Assembly (NCBI RefSeq): GCF_005281345.1
Contig: NZ_SZXJ01000078.1
Coordinates: forward strand, 158,766-222,765
Length of the DNA: 64,000 nt
DNA from: Citrobacter sp. wls619
GTDB lineage: Bacteria; Pseudomonadota; Gammaproteobacteria; Enterobacterales; Enterobacteriaceae
Direction of reading: 5' to 3'
Of the stretch, positions 25,264 through 33,888 are shown one piece after another. The notes below the pieces were generated by a model, which saw only the letters and a program-made list of their open reading frames with translations, was not told the DNA's origin and made no database searches. Position 1 is the stretch's first letter. Each line of letters opens with the position of its first letter. The translations under genes and the position numbers were made by a program.

Positions 25264-25735
25264 TGCTCACCCCTTTCATCACATCACGCTCAATGGCGTC
25301 GAGATCTGAATCAGAGAGATATGCATCCGACTGCCCAGCAAGCGCCGCCCTTGACTTATCGGCTAGTGTTGGAGCCAGCGATAGCAGGCGTGTTGCGGTT
25401 GTGGCTAGGTTGGCAAATGCAGTTGCCTTGATGCCGGGAGACTCCAGGCGGTCAAAGATTTGTGCCATTAACCCCCCGCGCTCAACGAACACAGACACTT
25501 CGTTGTTGAGTGCGTCAGCACGGCGTGACATAGCCAATGTTTCCAGGTGGGCTGCGTAGCGCTCAAAGTGCCTTTGAGTTACCACGCCCTTGCGAGGGGC
25601 AAAGCCAAGCTTGCGCATCTCCCGGAGTTGAGCCTTGCTCACTTCGGATATTGCTTGCTTAACCTGTTCTCTGCGTAGTGCGGATTTTTGGATCTGCTGC
25701 TCTTTGCGAGCATGTGCAGGTTTACTACTCATCAC
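25256..25735 (-). CDS. terS: Terminase small subunit-like protein
   Basis: 159 residues, basic helical N-terminus (KSALRREQVKQAISEVSKAQLREMRKLGF) followed by an alanine-rich oligomerisation-like region. Identified by size and by position directly before terL rather than by motif. GTG at 25735 and ATG at 25732 are both possible; the ATG is more likely. It is the first gene of the virion block, after the long structured leader. Confidence 0.7.
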   Translation of the reverse strand: MMSSKPAHARKEQQIQKSALRREQVKQAISEVSKAQLREMRKLGFAPRKGVVTQRHFERYAAHLETLAMSRRADALNNEVSVFVERGGLMAQIFDRLESPGIKATAFANLATTATRLLSLAPTLADKSRAALAGQSDAYLSDSDLDAIERDVMKGVSSD

Positions 25736-25751
25736 CAGCTCTCGCTAGTGC

Positions 25752-25783
25752 TTGGGCATCCGACCCATAACCTGAGGTTCGTT
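25752..25783 (-). promoter_or_regulatory. Conserved two-hairpin leader element, terS copy
   Basis: Minus strand: AACGA, palindrome AACCT-C-AGGTT, then hairpin TGGG-N7-CCCA. Second copy of the element at 15591-15622. It ends about 16-19 bases upstream of the terS start codon. Confidence 0.75.
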
Positions 25784-25799
25784 AAAAAAAATATTTCTG

Positions 25800-26244
25800 C
25801 GACTTGAGCAAGTGAGTGCGGATTAGGATTCGCGCCTCAGAGAAACGGCTCAAGAAACAGAAGTGACAAAGGTTCAGCCATTTTCAAGGCAAACCAATGT
25901 CACTTAACTCTCTGGAATTCTCGTCTCGGGAGGGTCCGTATACGAAGTTTCCAGCCTATCCGCACCGACCAAGGCGTGGTAGATAGGTGATGCAACGTTA
26001 GGGCTTATCCTGTCAGCCCCGCCAGGTGTGCACCATCAAAGGAGCCTGTCCCGGAACTCAATCCGCGAGACTCTTAAACTCTGATACGAGTCACCTGTGG
26101 GGCTTGGCGATCCAGATACCCCACTTCCCTTACCACGCCTCTGCAACCAGGCTAGTGACAGCCGTCAACGCTAAACGTAGCTCTACACCAGACACAAACC
26201 TCATGAGATTTGATAGCCCGTGCAGCAAGCCAGAACCCCGGCTC
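25800..26244 (-). ncRNA. Candidate large structured leader RNA of the prophage
   Basis: About 445 bases without a plausible gene in an otherwise packed element, full of complementary arms. Examples: hairpin 25861-25905 (8-bp stem AAGTGACA/TGTCACTT, then GGTT/AACC and GCC/GGC); hairpin 25803-25854 (CTTGAGC/GCTCAAG); a perfect 10-bp long-range pair 25972-25981 with 26131-26140; GTGGGG/CCCCAC at 26097-26124; GTCTCG/CGAGAC joining 25923-25928 with 26066-26071; CCTATC/GATAGG at 25955-25987. One stem (26195-26212) pairs fully only on the minus strand, through a U-G pair. It resembles no RNA class I can name; structure and transcription are inferred. Confidence 0.6.
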
Positions 26245-26250
26245 CCTTTT

Positions 26251-26281
26251 ATCGTAAGACAATCACCCACTAAATGGTCAA
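26251..26281 (-). promoter_or_regulatory. Possible promoter of the structured leader and terS operon
   Basis: Minus strand: -35 TTGACC (26276-26281), 19-base spacer, -10 TACGAT (26251-26256). The spacer is long, so activity is uncertain. Transcription would begin near 26244, just before the first stem of the leader. Confidence 0.4.
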
Positions 26282-26343
26282 GATTTATTTTGCTGTGAAG
26301 ATGTTAAACGTCTGTGTATTCCAGCCAATACAGGCAAACCAAT

Positions 26344-26365
26344 GGGGTAAAAACATTCCCCAAAA
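26344..26365. other. attR candidate
   Basis: GGGG-N8-TTCCCCAAAA with the same spacing as attL; the 10-base TTCCCCAAAA is identical. Unlike attL it lacks a strong stem, as the left half is phage DNA. The 99 bases to the ynjF stop are AT-rich host sequence. Confidence 0.55.
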
Positions 26366-26464
26366 CTATTTTTATATTGTTGTTTTAAAACGAGTTTATT
26401 TTTTGCTAAATCTTTACTATCAGACAAACAAAAACAAATCCAACCATTTGAATTTAATGATTTT

Positions 26465-27094
26465 TTATTGCTTGTTCAGCTGATGCGCCGCTTTCAGCGT
26501 CAAATATCCACTCCAGATCCGGGTGAGTGTTGTCATCCAGCACAGCGCGCCAAATATCCATGCCATCAGGGCAAAATAGCCTGGGAACAGGCAGCCCAGC
26601 ACAAACAGCAAAATGGTCTCGGTTCCTTCGGTCAGCCCGCCCAGATAATAAAACGACTTATGCGCATAACCCGGATTATCAATCTGGTGTTTCGCCGCCA
26701 ACGCGGCAAAGGCGAGAAAACTACTCCCCGTTCCGATAAAGGCGAACAACAGCCAGCTGCCGGCCAGCGCATTCAGATCCGGTGCGGCCAGAATAAAACC
26801 AAACGGCACTAAGGCGTAAAAAAGAAAGTCGAGCGAGATATCGAGAAACCCGCCGGCATCAGTAAGCCCCCTGCGCCGCGCCAGCGCACCGTCCAGTCCA
26901 TCAAACAGACGATTTAGCACGATGGCCACCAACGCCGCCGGATACCAGCCTAAAGCCAGAAACGGCAGCGCCAGCACGCCAATGGCAAAACCTACCAGTG
27001 TCAGGCCATCCGGCGTAATTGCGGGCTTATCGATAACCCGCACACAGCGATGCAAAAGCGGTTTTAAGCGCGGATGAAGATGCCTGTCAAGCAT
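26465..27094 (-). CDS. ynjF: CDP-alcohol phosphatidyltransferase family membrane protein YnjF
   Basis: 209 residues with about six membrane segments. The family signature D-x2-DG-x2-AR-x8-G-x3-D-x3-D is complete in DGLDGALARRRGLTDAGGFLD. Such enzymes move a phosphatidyl or similar group from a CDP-linked donor to an alcohol; the substrates of YnjF are not known. The start at 27094 (MLDRHLHPRLKP) matches the E. coli protein. It overlaps the upstream CMD gene by 8 bases and is transcribed towards the prophage. Confidence 0.93.
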   Translation of the reverse strand: MLDRHLHPRLKPLLHRCVRVIDKPAITPDGLTLVGFAIGVLALPFLALGWYPAALVAIVLNRLFDGLDGALARRRGLTDAGGFLDISLDFLFYALVPFGFILAAPDLNALAGSWLLFAFIGTGSSFLAFAALAAKHQIDNPGYAHKSFYYLGGLTEGTETILLFVLGCLFPGYFALMAWIFGALCWMTTLTRIWSGYLTLKAAHQLNKQ

Positions 27095-27689
27095 GTGGGC
27101 GTCCTTTGAAGGTGTCGCACAGTCCCTGAGAGGGGATATCGAGTGCGGCATTAAAGCGCGCCGAGAGATTCTGGAACGCAATCAGCGCGGTCATTTCAGT
27201 AATGGCATCCTCGGAAAAATGCAGCTTCATTTGCGCTTTTAATGCCTCATCAACCCGAGGCGGCGTGGCGGTAACGGCATCCGCATAAGCCAGTGCGACA
27301 CGTTCTTCTTCACTGAACAGCGTCGATTCTTGCCAGGCAGCAACCTGCAAGACTTTATCCAGTGCGCCACAGCGTTCAGCCAGACGTAAACTGTTGGCAT
27401 CCACACAAAAGGCACAATGGCACACCTGAGAAACGCGGGTCATTAGCAATGCTCGCATCACCGGCGTTAAGCGCGCCCGCTTACGCTCCAGGAAGCCAAC
27501 AAATAGCGCCACCAGCCAGAACAGAAATGGCATTCGCCCCCACCAGCGCGTGGGATGTAGCACATCGCCATAGTGTTTTTTCTGTGTTGCTACAAGCGGT
27601 TTCAAACTGGAAGGGATACGCGTCAACGGTTTTACCCATGACTGAGGTTCATTCAACGGTTGCTCCTGAATACTTTTGGTCAAACCCAT
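27087..27689 (-). CDS. Carboxymuconolactone decarboxylase (AhpD-like) family protein
   Basis: 200 residues. The segment SQVCHCAFCVDANSLRLAERCGA carries the CxxC and following histidine-like region of AhpD/CMD proteins, which are typically thiol-dependent peroxidase partners or decarboxylases. A hydrophobic stretch (FLFWLVALFVGFL) lies before it. It overlaps ynjF, so both are probably cotranscribed. E. coli K-12, as I remember it, has no gene here. Confidence 0.8.
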   Translation of the reverse strand: MGLTKSIQEQPLNEPQSWVKPLTRIPSSLKPLVATQKKHYGDVLHPTRWWGRMPFLFWLVALFVGFLERKRARLTPVMRALLMTRVSQVCHCAFCVDANSLRLAERCGALDKVLQVAAWQESTLFSEEERVALAYADAVTATPPRVDEALKAQMKLHFSEDAITEMTALIAFQNLSARFNAALDIPSQGLCDTFKGRPHA

Positions 27690-27737
27690 GGTTAACTATA
27701 TTATGTCATTTTCTGCTGTTAGATCTTGATGAATATG

Positions 27738-28151
27738 ATGAAAACCCTCGACGTGGTTGCCGCGATTATTGAACGTGATGGCAAAATTTTACTGGCTCAA
27801 CGCCCGCAGCATGCAGATCAATCCGGTATGTGGGAATTTGCTGGTGGTAAGGTTGAACCTGGAGAGAGCCAACCACAAGCGCTGGTCCGTGAATTACGTG
27901 AGGAACTGGGTATCGAGGCTATCGTTGGGAATTACATCGCCAGCCATCAGCGTGAAGTATCAGGCCGATTGATACATCTGCATGCCTGGCACGTGCCGGC
28001 TTATCGGGGCGAGCTTTACGCCCATGAGCATCAGGATTTGGTCTGGTGCTCCCCCGAAGAGGCGCTGCGTTATCCACTCGCGCCTGCTGATATCCCGCTA
28101 TTAGAAGCGTTTATTCTTTTACACGCCGCCAGACCAGCGGGTTCGTGCTGA
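27738..28151 (+). CDS. nudG: Pyrimidine (deoxy)nucleoside triphosphate pyrophosphohydrolase NudG
   Basis: 137 residues from the ATG at 27738. The Nudix box is complete: GGKVEPGESQPQALVRELREELGI. NudG hydrolyses oxidised or modified pyrimidine nucleotides such as 5-hydroxy-CTP to monophosphates, sanitising the pool. ATGs at 27729 and 27735 are possible; 27738 aligns with the E. coli start. The 3' end overlaps the convergent ynjH gene by 41 bases. Confidence 0.93.
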   Translation: MKTLDVVAAIIERDGKILLAQRPQHADQSGMWEFAGGKVEPGESQPQALVRELREELGIEAIVGNYIASHQREVSGRLIHLHAWHVPAYRGELYAHEHQDLVWCSPEEALRYPLAPADIPLLEAFILLHAARPAGSC

Positions 28152-28386
28152 TGGTTTTCTCATCGCGCTGGCACTGTAGCAGCACGCCATCGGCTTTCAC
28201 CACCGCCCCTTCTGAATAGTTTTGATCCTGATAAATGCAGCACTGATTACAGGGCTGCGCGCGCTGACCGCTGGAACTGAACACTTCCGGCGGCACATTC
28301 ACTTGCACATCCGGACGATAAAGCTGATTTGCCAGTACCCCGTTGGATAACATCACCAACGCACCTGCCATGATTAAACGGCGCAT
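28111..28386 (-). CDS. ynjH: Conserved periplasmic protein YnjH
   Basis: 91 residues with an N-terminal signal peptide (IMAGALVMLSNGVLA) and a mature part with CNQCC, closely like E. coli YnjH. The cysteine cluster suggests disulfide or metal binding. Function unknown. Convergent with nudG, overlapping its 3' end. Confidence 0.9.
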   Translation of the reverse strand: MRRLIMAGALVMLSNGVLANQLYRPDVQVNVPPEVFSSSGQRAQPCNQCCIYQDQNYSEGAVVKADGVLLQCQRDEKTISTNPLVWRRVKE

Positions 28387-28622
28387 ATTCTTTCCTTTTT
28401 AACTGACATTTATGCTCAGTATAACGGTATAAACCGGCAGAAACTTTAGTTCCTCGATCATCGTTTTTGGTTATGAGCAACGCCGCGATATTAATTTACT
28501 TAGCGGGATTAATTTTTTCTTGCGTCTCGTCACACTGCTGATGGTATAGTCAAAAACTGCAAAACACTTAACACAAATATCAAAAATATAACCATATCAA
28601 TACATAAGAGGTTCTTATATCT

Positions 28623-29966
28623 ATGGATCAGACATGTTCTCTGGAGTCGTTTCTCAACCATGTACAAAAGCGCGACCCGAATCAGACCGAGTTCGCGCAA
28701 GCTGTTCGTGAGGTAATGACGACACTGTGGCCGTTCCTTGAGCAAAACCCGCGCTATCGTCAAATGTCCTTGCTGGAGCGTCTGGTTGAGCCTGAGCGCG
28801 TGATCCAGTTCCGCGTGGTCTGGCTCGACGATCGCAATCAGGTACAGGTTAACCGTGCGTGGCGCGTACAGTTCAGCTCCGCGATTGGCCCGTACAAAGG
28901 CGGCATGCGTTTCCATCCTTCGGTGAACCTGTCGATCCTGAAGTTCCTCGGCTTCGAGCAGACCTTTAAAAATGCACTAACCACGCTGCCAATGGGCGGT
29001 GGTAAAGGCGGTAGCGACTTTGATCCGAAAGGTAAAAGCGAAGGCGAAATCATGCGTTTTTGTCAGGCGCTGATGACGGAACTGTTCCGCCATTTAGGGC
29101 CCGATACCGACGTCCCTGCGGGTGATATCGGCGTGGGCGGTCGTGAGGTCGGCTTTATGGCCGGGATGATGAAAAAGCTGTCCAATAACAGCGCCTGCGT
29201 CTTCACCGGAAAAGGCCTTTCTTTCGGTGGCAGCCTGATTCGCCCGGAAGCAACGGGCTACGGTCTGGTGTACTTTACCGAAGCGATGCTCAAACGCCAT
29301 GGTCTGGGTTTTGAAGGGATGCGTGTGGCGGTTTCCGGCTCCGGTAACGTTGCACAATTCGCCATTGAGAAGGCGATGGAGTTTGGTGCGCGCGTGGTTA
29401 CCGCCTCCGATTCCAGCGGTACCGTGGTTGATGAAAGTGGATTTACAACAGAAAAACTGGCGCGTCTGTGCGCGATTAAAGACAGCCGTGACGGTCGCGT
29501 GGCGGATTACGCCCGTGAGTTTGGTCTGACCTATCTGGAAGGTAAACAACCCTGGTCTGTTCCGGTTGATATCGCCCTGCCATGCGCAACCCAGAACGAA
29601 CTGGATGTCGATGCCGCACGCGTACTGATCGCCAATGGCGTGAAAGCCGTCGCCGAAGGCGCAAATATGCCAACGACCATCGAGGCCACCGATCTGTTCC
29701 TGGAAGCCGGCGTTTTGTTCGCGCCAGGCAAAGCCGCTAACGCGGGTGGTGTCGCCACATCCGGTCTGGAAATGGCGCAGAATGCCGCGCGTCTGGGCTG
29801 GAAGGCAGAGAAAGTCGATGCCCGTCTGCACCATATCATGCTGGATATTCACCATGCCTGTGTCGAGTACGGCGGTGAAAGCAAACAAACCAACTATGTG
29901 CGCGGCGCCAACATCGCAGGCTTTGTGAAAGTTGCCGACGCGATGCTGGGCCAGGGTGTGATTTAA
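28623..29966 (+). CDS. gdhA: NADP-specific glutamate dehydrogenase
   Basis: 447 residues, the E. coli length. Makes glutamate from 2-oxoglutarate, ammonia and NADPH, the low-energy route at high ammonia. The substrate domain shows PYKGGMRFHPSVNLS and PMGGGKGGSDFDPKGKS with the catalytic lysine, and the coenzyme domain VAVSGSGNVAQFA. The ATG at 28623 follows an AGAGG sequence. It is preceded by 236 bases of AT-rich promoter region shared with ynjH and followed by a REP cluster. Confidence 0.98.
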   Translation: MDQTCSLESFLNHVQKRDPNQTEFAQAVREVMTTLWPFLEQNPRYRQMSLLERLVEPERVIQFRVVWLDDRNQVQVNRAWRVQFSSAIGPYKGGMRFHPSVNLSILKFLGFEQTFKNALTTLPMGGGKGGSDFDPKGKSEGEIMRFCQALMTELFRHLGPDTDVPAGDIGVGGREVGFMAGMMKKLSNNSACVFTGKGLSFGGSLIRPEATGYGLVYFTEAMLKRHGLGFEGMRVAVSGSGNVAQFAIEKAMEFGARVVTASDSSGTVVDESGFTTEKLARLCAIKDSRDGRVADYAREFGLTYLEGKQPWSVPVDIALPCATQNELDVDAARVLIANGVKAVAEGANMPTTIEATDLFLEAGVLFAPGKAANAGGVATSGLEMAQNAARLGWKAEKVDARLHHIMLDIHHACVEYGGESKQTNYVRGANIAGFVKVADAMLGQGVI

Positions 29967-29984
29967 TTCAGAACGGTCGCTCCC

Positions 29985-30052
29985 GTAGGCCTGATAAGCG
30001 TCGCGCCATCAGGCATTGCCGGATGCGGCACACGTGCCTTATCCGGCCTACG
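29985..30052. repeat. REP/BIME cluster between gdhA and topB
   Basis: Imperfect palindromes GTAGGCCTGAT...ATCAGGC and GCCGGATGCGGCAC...TTATCCGGCCTAC, the typical paired REP units of enterobacteria, placed between the convergent genes gdhA and topB, where they also can end transcription. Confidence 0.85.
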
Positions 30053-30058
30053 AATACA

Positions 30059-31999
30059 CTACACGCCTGCCTCTTCCGATGGCGGGCTTTTTTTTGCCGG
30101 ACGTTTACGCGGCGCACTCTTTTTCTTCTCACTACCGCCAGGTGCGGCAATCCCACGGAACCGGCGAACGGGTGTACTACGAGCCTGGTCGATTAACTGA
30201 TACAGCGTTCCGACTAACGGTTGCATAAAGTCCTGATAACGACACTGTTTTTCACTAATTTGGGTCAGAATCGACTCCCAGTGCGCGGTCATATCCGGGC
30301 GCGTCGCCATTTCAGGCAATGAGTGGAACAACGCTTTTCCGGCATCGGTCGAATGGATATAGCGCCCTTTTTTCACCAGGAATCCGCGTTTAAACAGTAA
30401 TTCGATAATCCCGGCTCGTGTTGCTTCGGTTCCCAGTCCGTCTGTCGCACGGAGGATCTTTTTCAGATCTTTATCCTGCACAAAACGCGCGATCCCGGTC
30501 ATTGCCGACAACAACGTTGCATCGGTAAAGTGGCGCGGCGGCTGGGTCTGGCGTTCAACCACTTCGCCTTTTTCACACAGCAACGCATCGTCTTTTGCCA
30601 CCACTGGCAGCGGCGTACCGTCGTTATCTTCATCGCGCTCTTTGTTACCGAGCAGCGTACGCCATCCGGCCTCCGCCAGGAAACGCGCCTTGGCCACAAA
30701 CTTACCTTTGGCGATATCCAGTTCAATGACGCACTTACGAAAAACAGCATCCGCGCAGAACTGCATCAGATACTGACGGGCAATCAGGTTGTAAATTTTC
30801 GCTTCGTTGTCATTCAGGTTGATGGATGAACTGCGCGCGGTAGGAATGATGGCGTGGTGCGCATCCACTTTTTTATCGTCCCAACAGCGGTTTCGCGTAT
30901 CGGGATTGACCGCCGGTTGCGGGAGCAAATCCGGGGCATGAACGCTAATCGCGTTCAACACCGCGTGACGTCCGGCAAAGTGTTCTTCCGGTAGATAGCG
31001 ACTGTCCGAACGCGGATAGGTAATCAGCTTGTGGGTTTCGTACAGTTTTTGGCAGATATCCAGAACATTTTGCGCACTTAAACCGAAGCGTTTCGCGGCT
31101 TCAATCTGCAACGCTGACAGCGAAAACGGCAGCGGCGCGGATTCTGATTCCCGTTTATCATTATAACTGGTGACTATCGCCGGCTGGCCGTTAATGCGGT
31201 TTACCACGTGTTCAGCCAGGGTACGATTCAGCAAGCGCCCTTCTTCATCCTGATACGGCTCACACGCTTCGCTCGGTTGCCAGATAGCGGTAAATCGCTC
31301 ATCGGCAGGCGTCACGATATGCGCTTTTACCTCGAAGAAATCTTTGGCGACGAAGTTTTCAATCTCTTCATCGCGACGCACAACCAGGCCGAGCACCGGC
31401 GTTTGTACACGACCAACAGAGAGGACGCCCTGGTACCCTGCGTTGCGCCCGAGAATAGTGTAGGCGCGCGTCATATTGATACCGTACAGCCAGTCCGCCC
31501 GCGCCCGCGCCAGTGCCGACACGCACAGTGGGATGAAATCGCTGTTTGCACGTAGGCGATCTATCGCCCGCTCCACTGCCTGTGGGTTGAGGTCGTTAAT
31601 CAGGCAGCGTTGTACCTGCTGGCGCTTTTCAGGCGCCAGTTGCAGGTAATCCAGCACCTCGTCCACCAGCAGTTGTCCTTCGCGATCGGGGTCTCCCGCG
31701 TGAATAACTTCGCTGGCTTCATGTAAAAAGCGTTTAATGACGTTGAGTTGTTTGGTCACAGAAGGACGCGGCTGTAGTTGCCACTTTTCCGGAACAATCG
31801 GCAGATCGGCCAGGCTCCAGCGAGCATAACGGCTGTCGTAGGCGTCCGGCTGCGCCTGTTCAAGCAGGTGACCGATACACCAGGTCACCACTTGCCCATT
31901 TCCGCATTCAATGAAACCGTCACCTTTACGATGTGGTTTGGGTAACACATCGGCGATGGCGCGCGCCAGACTCGGTTTTTCGGCAATAAACAACCGCAT
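30059..31999 (-). CDS. topB: DNA topoisomerase III
   Basis: 646 residues from the ATG at 31999 ([20 protein letters not shown]), which matches E. coli. A type IA enzyme that decatenates DNA via a covalent 5' tyrosine. The Toprim domain has the acidic [10 protein letters not shown] and the catalytic tyrosine is in [12 protein letters not shown]. The lysine-rich tail ([16 protein letters not shown]) is the usual DNA-binding C-terminus. It is 4 bases from selD, forming an operon. Confidence 0.97.
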   Translation of the reverse strand: MRLFIAEKPSLARAIADVLPKPHRKGDGFIECGNGQVVTWCIGHLLEQAQPDAYDSRYARWSLADLPIVPEKWQLQPRPSVTKQLNVIKRFLHEASEVIHAGDPDREGQLLVDEVLDYLQLAPEKRQQVQRCLINDLNPQAVERAIDRLRANSDFIPLCVSALARARADWLYGINMTRAYTILGRNAGYQGVLSVGRVQTPVLGLVVRRDEEIENFVAKDFFEVKAHIVTPADERFTAIWQPSEACEPYQDEEGRLLNRTLAEHVVNRINGQPAIVTSYNDKRESESAPLPFSLSALQIEAAKRFGLSAQNVLDICQKLYETHKLITYPRSDSRYLPEEHFAGRHAVLNAISVHAPDLLPQPAVNPDTRNRCWDDKKVDAHHAIIPTARSSSINLNDNEAKIYNLIARQYLMQFCADAVFRKCVIELDIAKGKFVAKARFLAEAGWRTLLGNKERDEDNDGTPLPVVAKDDALLCEKGEVVERQTQPPRHFTDATLLSAMTGIARFVQDKDLKKILRATDGLGTEATRAGIIELLFKRGFLVKKGRYIHSTDAGKALFHSLPEMATRPDMTAHWESILTQISEKQCRYQDFMQPLVGTLYQLIDQARSTPVRRFRGIAAPGGSEKKKSAPRKRPAKKSPPSEEAGV

Positions 32000-32003
32000 C
32001 GGG

Positions 32004-33047
32004 TTAACGAATCTCAACCATGGCGCGACCGCCGCGGGCTTCCACTAGCTCACCGATAGCCGTGAGATCGATACCAAACTGCGCCGCTGCGGCTTTGACC
32101 TCAGCTTCAGATTCCGGCGTTACCGCCAGCAGCAAGCCGCCGGAAGTTTGCGGATCGCACAGCAGATCGCGTACCGATTGCGGCATTTCCCCCATCAGGT
32201 GTCCATAGCTCGCGTAGTTACGCTGCGTACCGCCCGGCACTGCGCCCTGCGCGATGTATTCTTCAACGCCAGGCAGCTTAGGAATGTCCTGATAGACGAT
32301 CTGCGCCTGAACGCCGGCCCCCTGGCACATCTCGCTCAGATGACCCAGCAGACCAAAACCGGTTACATCGGTCATGGCTTTCACACCGTCGATATCGGCA
32401 AATGCCGCACCGGCAATGTTCATCCGGCACATCACTTCCGTCGCCAGTCCGACGTGTTCCGGTTTCAGCAGCGATTTTTTCTCCGCGGTGGTCAGTACAC
32501 CAATACCCAGCGGTTTGGTGAGGAACAGCTTACATCCAGCCTCTGCGGTGCTGTTTTTCTTCACACGTTCGGTTGGCACAATACCCGTCACCGCGAGTCC
32601 AAAGATTGGTTCAGGGGCATCAATAGAGTGTCCACCCGCCAGTGCAATCCCCGCCTGACGGCAGGCAAAACGCCCACCTTCGGTCACTTCGCGGGCTATT
32701 TCCGGCGCCAGTTTATCAAGAGGCCAGCCCAGAATAGCGATTGCCATAATCGGTTTGCCGCCCATCGCAAAAATGTCGCTGATAGCGTTGGTCGCAGCAA
32801 TGCGGCCAAAATCAAACGGATTATCGACAATCGGCATAAAGAAATCGGTGGTACTGATAACGCTGGTGCCGTTACCCAGATCGTACACCGCCGCGTCATC
32901 GCGGGTTTCATTACCCACGAGTAAATTCGGATCAACAAACTTCGCCTGCTCGCTGTGCAGGATAGTTTCCAACACTTTCGGGGAAATTTTACAACCGCAA
33001 CCGGCTCCGTGGCTGTATTGTGTTAAACGAATAGCGTGCTCGCTCAT
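32004..33047 (-). CDS. selD: Selenophosphate synthetase
   Basis: 347 residues. Makes monoselenophosphate from selenide and ATP, the donor for selenocysteine and selenouridine. The active-site region GAGCGCK contains Cys17 and the essential lysine, followed by the ATP-binding lines DDAAVYDL and [10 protein letters not shown]. Cysteine, not selenocysteine, is used. Start at 33047 chosen to match E. coli; an ATG two codons earlier is alternative. Downstream gene topB follows at once. Confidence 0.97.
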   Translation of the reverse strand: MSEHAIRLTQYSHGAGCGCKISPKVLETILHSEQAKFVDPNLLVGNETRDDAAVYDLGNGTSVISTTDFFMPIVDNPFDFGRIAATNAISDIFAMGGKPIMAIAILGWPLDKLAPEIAREVTEGGRFACRQAGIALAGGHSIDAPEPIFGLAVTGIVPTERVKKNSTAEAGCKLFLTKPLGIGVLTTAEKKSLLKPEHVGLATEVMCRMNIAGAAFADIDGVKAMTDVTGFGLLGHLSEMCQGAGVQAQIVYQDIPKLPGVEEYIAQGAVPGGTQRNYASYGHLMGEMPQSVRDLLCDPQTSGGLLLAVTPESEAEVKAAAAQFGIDLTAIGELVEARGGRAMVEIR

Positions 33048-33163
33048 GGACATCTCCTGTCATTGCAATGCGGATATGGTAGCGCTCATTCCATGATGTG
33101 GTAAGAGTGACTGTCTGAATTAGGGTGTCTTTGCTCATAATCCAGACAGTTTTGCCGTTGGTA

Positions 33164-33715
33164 TCAGAAATAACGGACGAATGAGGTCGGATCGGCAAGA
33201 TTAATCGAGGTGGAGGCTTTTAGCTGCGGCGTTCCCAGATAGAGAAAACCGACGATTTTATCCTGTGGACGACAATCAAACGCTTCGCGGACTACCGTAC
33301 TTTCCGTTAAGGCTCCGCTGCGCCAGATCCCGCCAAACCCTTGCGCAATCGCCGCCATTTGCATCGCCATTACCGCGCAGCCCGCGGACATTTCTTGTTC
33401 CCACATCGGGACCTTGTCGCTTTCTTCACATTTCGCCACCACAGCGATAATCAGCGGCGCGCGAAACGGTGCTGTACGGGCTTTATCCTGTGCTTTTTCA
33501 TCACTTCCGGCAGCAATCGCGCCTTTTTCAAGCACGGCGCTAAAACGTTCGCGCCCTTCACCTTCAATCACAAAAAATTGCCACGGTTGTAGCGATTTGT
33601 GGTCTGGCGCACGCATACCAGCGCGCAGGATATTTTGCAGTTGCTCTCCCACCGGGGCCGGTTCGACAAGACGAGAAGCGCTACGACGGGTCATAAGTAA
33701 TTCGAGTGCATCCAT
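33164..33715 (-). CDS. ydjA: Nitroreductase family protein YdjA
   Basis: 183 residues, a compact FMN nitroreductase. The flavin-binding opening [13 protein letters not shown] and the core [18 protein letters not shown] are intact. Family members reduce nitro compounds with NAD(P)H; the natural substrate is not clear. Divergent from sppA, with 173 bases of promoter region between them. Confidence 0.94.
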   Translation of the reverse strand: MDALELLMTRRSASRLVEPAPVGEQLQNILRAGMRAPDHKSLQPWQFFVIEGEGRERFSAVLEKGAIAAGSDEKAQDKARTAPFRAPLIIAVVAKCEESDKVPMWEQEMSAGCAVMAMQMAAIAQGFGGIWRSGALTESTVVREAFDCRPQDKIVGFLYLGTPQLKASTSINLADPTSFVRYF

Positions 33716-33888
33716 TTGCTTAACTCCAACAATGATATTTGTTCACAAAATTAACACGTGGGCGGATTTTGTTACAGCACAGGTAGTGATTCCTGCTGAC
33801 AAGTGCCTGCCGGGTCATTACGATAGCCACATCTTAACGCCTTTCTCGTGGCTCACGGGGGCGTGTTGTTAATCGATAGGGAGAATAC

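Larger units (their letters stand above)
2834..26365. mobile_element. Podovirus-type prophage, about 23.5 kb
   Basis: Bounded by imperfect 22-bp direct repeats (2834-2855 and 26344-26365, 17 of 22 identical, with TTCCCCAAAA identical). All recognised genes run leftwards: terminase, portal, scaffold, ejection-type proteins, capsid, adaptor and tail, then a serine recombinase, a Cro-like protein, small early genes, excisionase and integrase. Short overlaps between neighbours and full-length reading frames argue against extensive decay. No gene for DNA replication, lysis or a CI-type repressor was recognised, so the element is either unusual, dependent on a helper or host, or deleted for those modules. 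It lies between ynjE and ynjF, which are neighbours in E. coli. Confidence 0.9.

Noticed and set aside
25736..26464. Group I or II intron, hammerhead ribozyme, or tRNA cluster in the structured region
   Set aside because: Looked for domain V-like, CUGAUGA and tRNA features and found none convincing.
29094..29888. 264-residue frame antisense to gdhA
   Set aside because: Long only because of codon bias in gdhA; no motif.
32148..32924. 258-residue frame antisense to selD
   Set aside because: Fully inside a well-identified gene with no independent support.
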